From Aralia elata (Eukaryota > Streptophyta > Magnoliopsida > Apiales > Araliaceae): a stretch of 64,000 nt of DNA. Made by a program: the position numbers and the translations under genes. Below are positions 21,841 through 31,037 of the stretch, in pieces; the stretch's first letter is position 1; every line of letters begins with the position of its first letter. The stretch is taken from contig JAVJAP010000202.1 of assembly GCA_034770075.1 (NCBI GenBank), positions 558,001 to 622,000 of the forward strand. Direction: 5' to 3'. The notes under the pieces are model-generated. The model saw only the letters and a list, made by a program, of their open reading frames with translations, was not told where the DNA came from and did not search any database.

Positions 21841-22538
21841 CCCTGTTTTCCATCCCGAATAATTTTCTCCGATTCCTTCGCTCCGAGCAATCTAAACTCA
21901 TCATGCTTGAACATCCACCATGTATGAACTCTAATCCCTTCATGAATTAAAATCTAACTTTGTCGATGATTAGACGATACAAACGAACATGACGAACATT
22001 ATCTCGAACGCTTGACTTGCATTGATTTGGTCTTACTACATAGATTATATATAGCAATCCCAAATCACATGAATGACTCTCTGCTCCATGTTTATATGAA
22101 TTGAGCTCCAATGTAAACATCCTTGAGTAGATTCTAGCCCAATTACTTGAATGCATTTGTTGAACCCTCGAAGCTTGAGCAGAGTCGATGACGCTTGATG
22201 CGAGCCTGGTTAGGATCTCATCACCTACTATAAGGGTTGTTCATCTCAGCAGATTATAAAGAAAGTCTGCACCAGTTAAAAGGTTTGGACAGCTTTCAAC
22301 TCCATTAGTCTAGCCGATTAAAGTGGCATAAATGTTCTCTTCAATATTTCAGAGTTCGCAACGAGTACCAAAATTATCCAAATATATAACCAACTTTAGA
22401 GTTTAAGCAATAATCTTCATAGAATTGAATAACACAAGAATTCTTCTGGAAATCAGTTACGTATACGATTAATAGGAATACAAGTTGTGTGCTTTAGCTT
22501 TTTCACAAAGAAATGCACAACATTCAAAGTCATATGGA

Positions 22539-22595
22539 TTTATGGAAATCTTTTTTTTTTGCTAAATAAAAGTTATTAAAAATTTAAGGAAATCT
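22539..22595 (-). mobile_element. Ultra-short LINE tail insertion (31 bp) with 13-bp duplications
   Basis: The insert 22552-22582 reads on the minus strand as a short AT stretch ending TTTAGC plus poly(A), the LINE tail of this genome. Flanks TTTATGGAAATCT (22539-22551) and TTTAAGGAAATCT (22583-22595) are a duplicated target with one mismatch. The uninterrupted site is seen at about 52305-52320. Confidence 0.8.
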
Positions 22596-23009
22596 TGTTC
22601 AATACGATTGTAAAGCATCAATCAGAAGTCTGCAACAATGTACAGAAACTTGCACAATATGATTTTATGTTATCAACATTAGGTGGGGACTTGCATAACG
22701 TAACGAAACTTGCACACAGTATACAAAGGTGTGTAAGTTAAAGAACTTGCAAAGGTATACACAATGATACAACAGTTAATCTAGCATGCTCAAAGTGAGG
22801 GAACTTACACACGGCACACAAATGTGTGTAAGTTAGGGAACTTGCCTGGATTAGTATTACTATTTAACACTAATTTTTGCTCTTCAAGTACCCTACAGTG
22901 ATTACAAGTTTTTCTTATGATTAGTCACTGTTAAACATTAAATAACTGTCTTAATGGACCAAAGGTGACACATGCAGTTTGTTCTACGATTTGCCTTCCC
23001 ACTCTACGA

Positions 23010-23450
23010 TTTATAATGATCACTCTATGGTTGATAGGCCACTACCATGACCAGTGGTATCACTCAACGATCAGTGGGGTGACTCTACGATCAATGGTGT
23101 CATACAGTGATCAGTAGGGTCACTTTTACCATTGGTGAGGTGACTTGACGATCACTGGGATCTAGCTGTAATATGGTGAAGCTATATTATGATCATTTGA
23201 CTTAGCTCAGTGTGTATTGCAGTGACTCTACGATCACTGGGAAAGCTCTACGATCAACAGAGTTGCTCTACGATCGTAGGGTTCATTCTACGATTGACTA
23301 GTGAAGCTCTATGATCAGCAGAGTTACTCTACGATCGTAGGGTTCACTCTATGATCTGTGAGTACACTCTACGATCTGCGAGTACACTCTACGATCGGAG
23401 TGAAGTCACTTTACGATCGTAGGGTTCACTCTACGATTTGTTGGCTAAGG
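23010..23450. repeat. CTCTACGATC minisatellite in LTR Y
   Basis: About 20 degenerate units contain CTCTACGATC or CACTCTACGATC with 8-25-base spacers. Some units end in the self-complementary core CGATCG. The same array lies at 52710-53145. The spacers vary in length and are not unique, so this is not a CRISPR array. Confidence 0.8.
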
Positions 23451-23531
23451 CATATTTTGACATTTGAGCTCAAAGAGAAGTCTTTGGCTAATTATTCTGA
23501 GGTTGTGCTCTTATATTCAACCAATTTAACA

Positions 23532-23710
23532 TGTAACAACCCCAAATCCGGGTTTATCTTCAAAACCAAAATCTAGTGTTACTCATCCAATACATCTTAT
23601 TACATCATAAGAGTAAACATAATATCCTTACAAAAACAATGCGGAATCTTACATTCTACTCCCAGGTAGGAAGACCTTACCTAATACATCGTCTAATATC
23701 TATTACAATA
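23532..23710 (-). mobile_element. 3' terminal piece of an LTR of element Z
   Basis: The plus strand starts TGTAACAACCCC at 23532 and matches 51364-51545, the LTR beside the Z primer site. It abuts the Y terminus with no intervening base. It is cut at about 23710 by the tail of LINE-1. The rest of this LTR copy resumes near 45673. Confidence 0.65.
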
Positions 23711-24598
23711 TTTTTGTTGTTGCTAAATTTGGTGTTTTTTTTTTGTTGCTAAATTTAAACTGTATTAGAAAAAAGAAAGAATGTACAGACATGAAAGGGA
23801 GACCCCAACCAGCATATAGCATAGACATCATAGGACAGGCCCTATGATATCATGACTATACCAATTAGAAGGCCTACAAAGCCAACCGCCGAAACAAGAA
23901 AGTAAACCATGCATACAAACAAAATTAATTAAAATCAATACAATACAGGAGAAAAGAAACCCCCGTGCCAAATAAAAACCAAGATCCAAATAAAAAACCA
24001 TAAGCCCAACTAGCTGCACCCCAAGTAGTGACCCCACCCAAGCCGAACACAGCATCAGCAGATCACAAACCCAGCAAGACGATGATGAAGCTGATGCAAC
24101 AAGCCAGCAGCTAGCACATGCTTAGCAACGGACTGCCCACACCAGCTAGGCAACGTGCCAAGCAGCAGCAGCAGACCCGACCCCACACAATCCAAATAAC
24201 CTGCTGCACCACAACCACAGCAACCAAAAACCAATAGGAGTCAGCCCGCAAAGAAGCCATGCAGCAGACGAACCACAAACACAAAAGCCAGCACAGGAGC
24301 TAAGCAAAACAAAACCCCAACAAAACAAGGGTCCCAGATGTAGAGTAACCCAGCAGAAAAAGGACCAGCCTAAAAAACAACCAAACAACCCCTCAGCGAC
24401 GGGAACCAACAGCAGATACAAAAACCATAGCAACCCCGCTGGACCCATACACAATAACCAACGTCGGCAGCGCCGACTGCAATACCAGCCACAAAGCATC
24501 CGCAAAACAGTACATCCCATGAGAATTCAGCAGCAAAAAGCCACAAGCAGACCCGCGAGAGGCATCAACCCAGCTGGTAAAGAAAGGAATCGAAGAAA

Positions 24599-27500
24599 CT
24601 AGCCCCCATTTGAGATCGTTAAAAAAGGAAACCACGCAGCCTGCTTTCTAAACTTTGAAGAGGAGTGGAGTCTACACTTAATGGCATGCAGAATTTGTCG
24701 ACTAAGACAGGCAGGGGGCTTTGGAGACTCGCCATGACATCTCGCATTCCGTTCTTTCCAAATATAATAAACAGATGTAGCCAACCCAAGAGAAAGAAGG
24801 GAGCGTCTCAGCTTTGAGAGAGGCACATGAAGAACATAGTCGACAACGGAAACCCAATCCCTAAGGAAACCACGCCACCCACAGTAACGCATGACAGAGA
24901 AAAAGACTCGGAAAGCATATGGGCATTGAAAGAAAAGATAATTAAAACATTCAGATTGATTTGAATAGAGCGGACACTCGGGAGAGATGACAATACCATA
25001 GCGAATCAAAACGTCCTTGGTTCTCAACCCCTTATGAAAAGCAAGCCATAGACAAAAGGAAAACCTAGGAACATTGAGATTATGCCAGACCAAGGAAAAC
25101 CAGTCAACCTCCTGACTCCTCCTGCGAATAGACTTCCAAATGGTGCTCGCAGAAACAATAAAAGAGGAATCCCAAAAGAGTCTATCATGTTTGGAAGCAT
25201 CGTGAAACTTGGAGTAGTCAAAAGCACAACGGAAATCCATAACCGCAGAGTGGTTAGAGGAGGGTAACACCCATCCAGAATCACCCAAAATCGCTGCTAC
25301 CGTAGCCATCGGTTCCAAACCAGAATGCACAATGAGAGGGTCATGAACAGAGTTAGCCAGAGGACAATGGTTCAACCAGGGATCAAACCAAAGACTAACA
25401 AGAGAGCCATTGCCAATTTTGTAAAAGATGTGATTTATAGCCCTTCTCCGAAGCCTTAGAACCTTTCTCCAAATCCAAGAACAGTATGAGGGAATGGGGA
25501 TGGACCAGAAATTTCTAGCCTTTAAAATAGTTTCCCTAGTCCATTTGGCCCACAAAGAAGAACTCTGAGGATTAATAATATTCCACAAGTGTAAGAGGAT
25601 ACAAGCATTATTCCAATCGTCAAGATGCTTTAGATTTAAACCCCCTTCAGAGACTGGCAAGGCAATTTTATCCCAGGCAACCTTAACACCATGCTTTTGC
25701 AAAGAAGGCCCCTTCCAAAGAAATCTCGAAAGAGCAGATTTTATAGATTTCAAGATAGAGGATGGTAAAATGAAAAACGAAGACCAATAGCTTTGAATAG
25801 CAAAGAGAACTGATCGAATCAGCTGAAGTCTGCCAGAGAATGAAAGCAGCTTAGAAGTCCAAGAGGTAACTCGAGCTATAATTCTATCAAGCAAAGGCCT
25901 ACAATCCATAACAGATAATTTAGAGGAAATTAGGGGAACACCCAGGAATTTTGTGGGAGTGTAACCCCTCTCGAAACAGAGAGTATCCAGAATGTTATCG
26001 ACATCCTCGGGCTCAACATTCGCAAGGAAAACCTGACTCTTTCCCGCATTTGCAACAAGCCCCGAGAGGTTGGAGAAGAGAGACAGGCAGGAAGAAGGAG
26101 TCGAGACGGAAGCCACATCCCCATGGCAGAAGAGCATTAAATCATCAGCAAAACAAAGATTGGTAATCCTATTAATGCCAGTTCTCCAATGAAACTTAAA
26201 AGGGGAGTTTTTGATTCCATCAGCAATAATCAGAGAGAGAGTCTCCATGATAATGACAAACAAGTACGGCGATAGAGGGTCACCCTGACGCAGTCCCTTG
26301 GCCCCGGGGAAAAACCCACATAAGGCCCCATTAACCTTAACAGAGAATTTGGGCGTAGAAATACAGGCTCTGATCCAAAAAATGAATTTTGGAGGAAATT
26401 TGAGATGGGACAAAACATCAAAAAGAAACTCCCAACGGACAGAATCAAAAGCTTTCATCAGATCAATTTTAAGAGTACACCTAGGGGGACCCGAATGCCT
26501 GTGGTAATTTCTCATTAGATCTTGGGCGAGAAGAATATTGTCGCCAATCCGTCTACCCGGAACGAAAGCAGCTTGAGTAGGAGAGATGAGAAAAGACAGT
26601 GTACCTTTCAGTCTACTCGCGATAATTTTTGAGATACATTTGTAGGTAGTATTACAGCAGGAGATAGGTCGAAAGTCCCCCATAGAGGAAGGATTAGGAA
26701 CTTTGGGAATGAGAGCAATAGCAGTGGCATTTGTACCTCGCAAGAGACAACCCTGAGTAAAGAAAGATTTAATAGCAGTAAGGAAATCAGACCCCACAAT
26801 ATCCCAATTACGGGTGAAGAAATTTATATTGAAACCGTCGGGCCCAGGGCTTTTATTTTTTTTCATAGAACGAAGAGTAGCCAAAATTTTGCCATCCGAA
26901 ACATCTCTTTCCAAAACCCTAGCCTGGTCAGGAGACAAAGTGGTGGTAAAAATATGACCCAAATCATTAAGCCCCGGATATGGAGAAACAGAACAAGAGC
27001 CCAACAGATTGGAATAATAGTCCACCGCAACTCTCTGGACCATGTCATGACCATGAACCATATCACCACTATCATTTTCAATAGCCAAAATCTTGTTTGT
27101 ATTCCATCTCCTCTTTATCATACTATGAAAAAACCCGGAATTAGAGTCCCCCTCTTTGAGCCAAAGCACACGGGATTTCTGTTTGAGCAGAGATTCCTCC
27201 ATAACCATAGCATCCCAAAGGTTATTAGAGTAGTCCTTTTGAAGCTGAAGTAACAAACCATCCCTCGGTATTACAGTCAACTCAATTTGAATATCATGTA
27301 GCTTCTTCCTAGCACGGATAACATTATTAGAAAGATTCCCAACAGTTTTGTTCAGGTCACAAATCACCCTTTTAGCCCTCTTCAGCTTTTCGGCTAGGAC
27401 AAAGATAGGGTCCCCAAGAATCTGACAGTTCCAAGCAGTCCTAAGAGTGTCCTTAAAGCCCTCCAAATCCAACATGAAATTAAAGAACTGGAAAGGCTTT

Positions 27501-28225
27501 GGAATTTTAGGGTGGGAAAGACCAGTGAAAATAATAGCAGGGCTATGATCCGAGAATTCCCTAGGCCCAAAATGAGCATAAGAGGAGCCAAACAAGGATA
27601 GCCAATCACCATTAACCAAGATACGATCTAGCTTTTTGTAGGTGGGGGAGGCAATATGAGAGTTCCACCAGGTAAAGAAAGCTCCAGTAGCTCGCAGATC
27701 CTCAACAGAAATATTCTCCATACAAGCTTTAAATTCAGCATTACCGATGTCCCAAGAAGCAATACCACCATCAGTTTCACTTAGGCTGATAATTTCATTA
27801 AAATCCCCCAGCAAAACCCACTGAGAGGACAAAGGCACCTCAAGACCAGTTAAGTCCTTCCAAAGAACCCTTCGTTCAACAGGAGTATGAAGAGCATAAA
27901 TAATAGAAACAAGAAAATTAGAATTAAGGACATTAGAAACAAGCGAGCAGTGTATCAATTGTGAAGACTTAAACAAGATTGTAACCTCCCAAATATCAGG
28001 GTCCCACCCTACCCAAATTCTGCCATTATCATGATACCCATAATTAAAATCCCACCTCCATCTGCTACAAATTCTGTTTGAGATAGAAAGAGCGTGTTGT
28101 GCTTTCACCCTAGTTTCAATAAGCCCAACAAACGAAATCGAATTAGAACGTAGAAAATCGCGGACTGAGGTCTGTTTTGGTCCTCTATTAATACCTCTAA
28201 CATTATAAGAGCATATATTAATCAT
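24599..28225 (-). CDS. LINE-1 ORF2: endonuclease/reverse transcriptase, 1208 residues, uninterrupted
   Basis: ORF2 proteins of L1-clade LINEs nick target DNA and copy the element RNA at the nick. Residues ~1-230 form an APE-type endonuclease: SYNVRG at the N-terminus, ETR near 37, LGDFNEI near 138, KLDRILVN, and SDHSP near 223. Residues ~420-760 are the reverse transcriptase: KKNKSPGPDGFNINFF, DFRPISCCN, LKIDLMKAFDSVRW (motif A), GLRQGDPLSPYLF (motif B) and LCFADDLM near 694 with both aspartates. The C-terminal zf-RVT region near 1080 reads CPLYSNQSECFNYLFFQCPY, so one Cys and the His of the usual knuckle are changed, which may weaken RNA binding. The start ATG overlaps the ORF1 stop as ATGA, suggesting termination-reinitiation. 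It is the only full-length ORF2 in the window. Partner ORF1 is truncated and carries a stop, so autonomous activity of this copy is unlikely. Confidence 0.9.
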   Translation of the reverse strand: MINICSYNVRGINRGPKQTSVRDFLRSNSISFVGLIETRVKAQHALSISNRICSRWRWDFNYGYHDNGRIWVGWDPDIWEVTILFKSSQLIHCSLVSNVLNSNFLVSIIYALHTPVERRVLWKDLTGLEVPLSSQWVLLGDFNEIISLSETDGGIASWDIGNAEFKACMENISVEDLRATGAFFTWWNSHIASPTYKKLDRILVNGDWLSLFGSSYAHFGPREFSDHSPAIIFTGLSHPKIPKPFQFFNFMLDLEGFKDTLRTAWNCQILGDPIFVLAEKLKRAKRVICDLNKTVGNLSNNVIRARKKLHDIQIELTVIPRDGLLLQLQKDYSNNLWDAMVMEESLLKQKSRVLWLKEGDSNSGFFHSMIKRRWNTNKILAIENDSGDMVHGHDMVQRVAVDYYSNLLGSCSVSPYPGLNDLGHIFTTTLSPDQARVLERDVSDGKILATLRSMKKNKSPGPDGFNINFFTRNWDIVGSDFLTAIKSFFTQGCLLRGTNATAIALIPKVPNPSSMGDFRPISCCNTTYKCISKIIASRLKGTLSFLISPTQAAFVPGRRIGDNILLAQDLMRNYHRHSGPPRCTLKIDLMKAFDSVRWEFLFDVLSHLKFPPKFIFWIRACISTPKFSVKVNGALCGFFPGAKGLRQGDPLSPYLFVIIMETLSLIIADGIKNSPFKFHWRTGINRITNLCFADDLMLFCHGDVASVSTPSSCLSLFSNLSGLVANAGKSQVFLANVEPEDVDNILDTLCFERGYTPTKFLGVPLISSKLSVMDCRPLLDRIIARVTSWTSKLLSFSGRLQLIRSVLFAIQSYWSSFFILPSSILKSIKSALSRFLWKGPSLQKHGVKVAWDKIALPVSEGGLNLKHLDDWNNACILLHLWNIINPQSSSLWAKWTRETILKARNFWSIPIPSYCSWIWRKVLRLRRRAINHIFYKIGNGSLVSLWFDPWLNHCPLANSVHDPLIVHSGLEPMATVAAILGDSGWVLPSSNHSAVMDFRCAFDYSKFHDASKHDRLFWDSSFIVSASTIWKSIRRRSQEVDWFSLVWHNLNVPRFSFCLWLAFHKGLRTKDVLIRYGIVISPECPLYSNQSECFNYLFFQCPYAFRVFFSVMRYCGWRGFLRDWVSVVDYVLHVPLSKLRRSLLSLGLATSVYYIWKERNARCHGESPKPPACLSRQILHAIKCRLHSSSKFRKQAAWFPFLTISNGG

Positions 28226-29320
28226 TTAAACAGAGGAGATGATTTAAAGGAGTAAGCCCCCCCACTTTTTTTGATGATCTTTTTAGGAACAGTATTAGGA
28301 TTAAAAACCAGTGCAGCAATAGGCATAGAGACGGGATCCGTAACAATCTCAGAATTTATCTTTTGATCTATACCCACATTTCCATCAATAAGCTTCAGTC
28401 TAGAAATCAGTAGGTTTGGAGAGGGGGTACCATCAGAGTTGGAAGGGGAGTAAGGCGTATCATTTAAAGCAGCAGGAGCCAGGGTATCAAACCTGCACCG
28501 GGAGGACAGAATGAGTTTGCCTCTATCAACCTCATTTTCGTCAATAGGTTGCAGCAGCTCAGGCCGAGGATCAGGGATAGATTCCGACGATTCCGATATT
28601 AAAAAGAAGGAGTTTGATACAAGAATACCAGACTTACTCACGGAATGAGCAGATGATAAGTCTTTGGAATGACCTTTAGTTTTAGCCACAGTAGTCCATT
28701 CCTCCTTAGAAGCAGTCATAGAAGTACTAGGGGTAGGAACAGGAGAGGAAGAAGGCACAACAACAGTACCCCCAAATTTCGCCGTAGAAATAGGAGCAGG
28801 ACCAGGGCAATGAGACCCGTCCAAAGAACCCACTAAAGTGGCTGAGGTAGATTTGGGAACTTTCGGCATGGAGACAGAGGATTTAGGAACCCATTTAAAA
28901 TTAGCAGACGGGAATTTTAACTGAGAATGACCGAAAGTCTTACAAAGGGAGCATAGGGCAGGCTTGTTTTAGTACTCTACCTTAACCTCAACCCAAACAT
29001 TGCCACCATGAACCTCATCAATAATAGACACCCAAATTTGATCATGCAATACAGAATTTACATCAATTTCAAGGCAGACCCGAGCAAAATTCATAGGTTC
29101 CATTTTTTCAGTAATAGGATCAGCAAACAAAGGTCGCCCAATCTCACTAGCAAGATAGCTAATACCCTCAGAAGTACAGTAAGACAAAGGGATACGGTGG
29201 AATTTGACCCAAACAGTGGTTTTCGTACAATGTTCCGCAATAAAATCAGTCCCCTCCCTCCATTGCTTAAGAGTAATGAGCTTGTTTGCAATGTACCAAG
29301 GACCTAAGGCAAGAACAATG
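28222..29320 (-). pseudogene. LINE-1 ORF1 (DUF4283-like plus CCHC), 5'-truncated, one stop
   Basis: ORF1 of plant L1 elements encodes an RNA-binding protein of the retrotransposition particle. The visible part starts inside the DUF4283-like domain (LALGPWYIANKLITLKQW, WVKFHRIPLSYCTSEGISYL, ARVCLEIDV). A TAA stop near 28966 replaces a Gln codon found in LINE-2 and LINE-4. The zinc knuckle follows (CSLCKTFGHSQLKFP), with the last Cys changed to Phe. The C-terminal half is Ser/Pro-rich and runs to a TGA whose last bases overlap the ORF2 start. The N-terminal ~100 residues are lost at the fusion with LINE-2. Confidence 0.85.
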
Positions 29321-29353
29321 GCGAAGGGGCATACCCCAGACAAAAGGTTATCA

Positions 29354-30957
29354 CGGAGGGTTCCAAGTAGGGAAAGTTAGAGAGAGAAGCTCTCCCTTCT
29401 CTCTAGAATTTCTCCCCCCCCTCCCCGTCCATTTTCCATCTTCACTTCCACTATAGCCATCCGACCCACCCATCCCCATCCTCTTTCTCCTCCACCTCGG
29501 CCCACCATCTCACCCGTTCCTCTTCCACCACTTTAATCTAGCTTTGGTACTGCTCTTGCCTTACGGCGGCAGAGATGTGGATCAGTCCGAAAGTCTATTT
29601 TACGATCTTGCTGTGCCAAGTCTGAGGGCTTCCTAATCGTGGGATTTTCTTTGCGAGATTAGTAGGGGCTCAGATCTTCGTGTGTGTTGAATGGGTGTTA
29701 TGATCTGATGTGGTGGTTTTGGTCTGGGGTTTTGGATCTTGATGGTTATATGCTGATGGTTGTGTTTTGGATAATGGTTCTGTTCGGACCTTGGATTTTG
29801 TGTCCTCTGTTGTCCGAGTTCTTCCCGATCTGAGATTCATGTTTGCTTGTTGTTTATTGTTCACGCTCAGATCTGGGCTTTTTATCTGTTTGTATCGATT
29901 GGGTTGTTTCAGCTTAATTGGGTGCTGATTTCTGATTTGACTTTATGGGTTTTTTCTGATTCGTTTTGTTCCGAGTCGGATGTTTGTGATGGTTCTGTTT
30001 TTCCATAGACGGGTTGGTGTGTTTGGAAGATGGAGCCCGGTGGTTTCCGATCGGGATATTATGTGTTTTTATGCTTATCTTTCTAAAGTTCCGATTTGGA
30101 TGTTGATTGTAGGATTTTTCTGTTTTCTGTTTTCCGGTGTCCTTGCCGGTGCTTCTCCTCGAAAATCATATTGCTCTTGTTGAACTTAAGATCTGATTTT
30201 TGGGTGAGTTTTATTTGGTCGGATTATGGGTTTCTTGCTAGAATCTGGCCGCTGTCGCCGGATTTCTGCCGGATAAAATCGATTGCTCCGCCTGTTTTGG
30301 TGCTCGTGGTTGTCCCCTACTGAGTCGTGCGTCTCACTGGTTTATCCGCTCTGATTATCAGTTTTAGGTTGTTTGATCTGTGTTGGTGTCCTTGCCGTCG
30401 TCGGCGGTTCGTCGGTTCTTGCTAGGGTAGCAACAGGCGGTTTTCATGGCTGGTTTGCTGGCACACAGTTTTGTCTATGACAATGTGTTAGTGGTTTCTT
30501 CTGGTCATGAGGGGTTTTTGCGTTGGGGCCCACGGATTGTTGATTTGCTGATCTTAATGTGGTCTGCTCCCCACGTGGGTTTGGCTGATCTTGTGCTACA
30601 CAACCTCTAACTTGTTGCTGATTGCTGGATTGCCCACGCGGGCTGGATCCGGATGGGCCTTGGGCCGTACCGTGGCTTTGTGGGTTGTTCTCATTAGTTT
30701 ATCTTGTTAGTGTGTTGTTGTATCTAATTTACCTAGCCTTGGGTTGTGAGGAAAATGTTTTTAGGCTAGGTATTTTGGTTTTCTTTTCGTAAACCTAACC
30801 TCGGGTTGTGAGGTTTAATTTATTAGGTTAGGTTTTGGGTTTCCTAATTTTAATTAGGTGTTTTAGTCCCTACGGGAGATGGGACTATGCTTTGAGCTTC
30901 ATTGTACTATCCAATTTTTTGCAATCTATACACAAACCAAATTTAGCAAAAAAAAAA
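29354..30957 (+). mobile_element. 1.6-kb non-coding LINE-like insert in LINE-2
   Basis: It is flanked by GTTATCA at 29347-29353 and 30958-30964, a duplicated target. Removing the insert restores the LINE-2 3' UTR. It ends CACAAACCAAATTTAGC plus poly(A), like LINEs. Near its 5' end it contains GCTCTCCCTTCTCTCTAG (29389-29406), identical to part of the LINE-4 5' UTR (45306-45323, minus strand). It has no long or LINE-like reading frame. It is likely a non-autonomous LINE derivative keeping only terminal sequences. The small frames in it have no recognisable domain. Confidence 0.75.
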
Positions 30958-31037
30958 GTTATCATGAGACAGGCCCCATGATTAACAAAAAGAGAACTAT
31001 CCAACAAAGGAAAATGAAACAAAGCAAAAAGAACCAA

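Larger units (their letters stand above)
9729..22223 (-). mobile_element. Element B: non-autonomous Ty3/gypsy-derived LTR retrotransposon, hosting element A and two SINEs
   Basis: It has two LTRs of about 1.18 kb (9739-10920 and 21043-22223), an initiator-Met primer site beside the upper LTR, duplicated polypurine tracts beside the lower LTR, and a CCTAC target duplication. After subtracting nested A (6019 bp plus a 5-bp duplication) and two SINEs with their duplications, about 6.1 kb remains, close to A's own length. It encodes only gag and a degraded RT region. The 3' LTR is extended by 10 bases (9729-9738) that match the start of the primer site (see findings). Confidence 0.85.
21043..22223 (-). 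repeat. 5' LTR of element B
   Basis: Minus-strand ends are TGATGAGATCC (22223) and GAGTCTATCA (21043). Length is 1181 bp, against 1182 bp for the lower LTR. It contains the B-type GC cassette at 21668-21840. It is bordered by the CCTAC duplication at 22224-22228. Confidence 0.88.
22229..23531 (-). mobile_element. 5' LTR of element Y, proximal part (5' end of the LTR)
   Basis: It continues LTR Y after element B. On the minus strand it begins TGTTAAATTGG at 23531. Positions from about 22385 to 23531 match 52165-53216 closely, and both matches end at the same base (TTTAACA), which marks a real element terminus. It contains the CTCTACGATC array and a small insertion at 22552-22582. Confidence 0.65.
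23711..29320 (-). mobile_element. LINE-1: L1-clade LINE with intact ORF2
   Basis: Tail at 23711-23760 (minus strand) contains two successive TTTAGCAACA-type tails. The 3' UTR is about 830 bp and GC-richer than its surroundings. The element holds an uninterrupted ORF2 and a 5'-truncated ORF1. At about 29313-29320 ORF1 passes directly into the 3' UTR of LINE-2, so the true 5' end is missing. Confidence 0.9.

Noticed and set aside
23010..23450. CTCTACGATC repeats with spacers as a CRISPR-like array
   Set aside because: The repeats are short and degenerate, spacers vary in length, the array recurs inside another LTR copy, and the context is a plant genome.
24146..24635. Trp/Cys/Leu-rich minus-strand frames after LINE-1 ORF2
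   Set aside because: They lie in the GC-rich LINE-1 3' UTR, beyond the ORF2 stop, overlap each other in different frames and show no domain.
29980..30323. 67- and 75-residue plus-strand frames within the 1.6-kb insert
   Set aside because: Short, without domains, and in a stretch best explained as LINE-like untranslated sequence.
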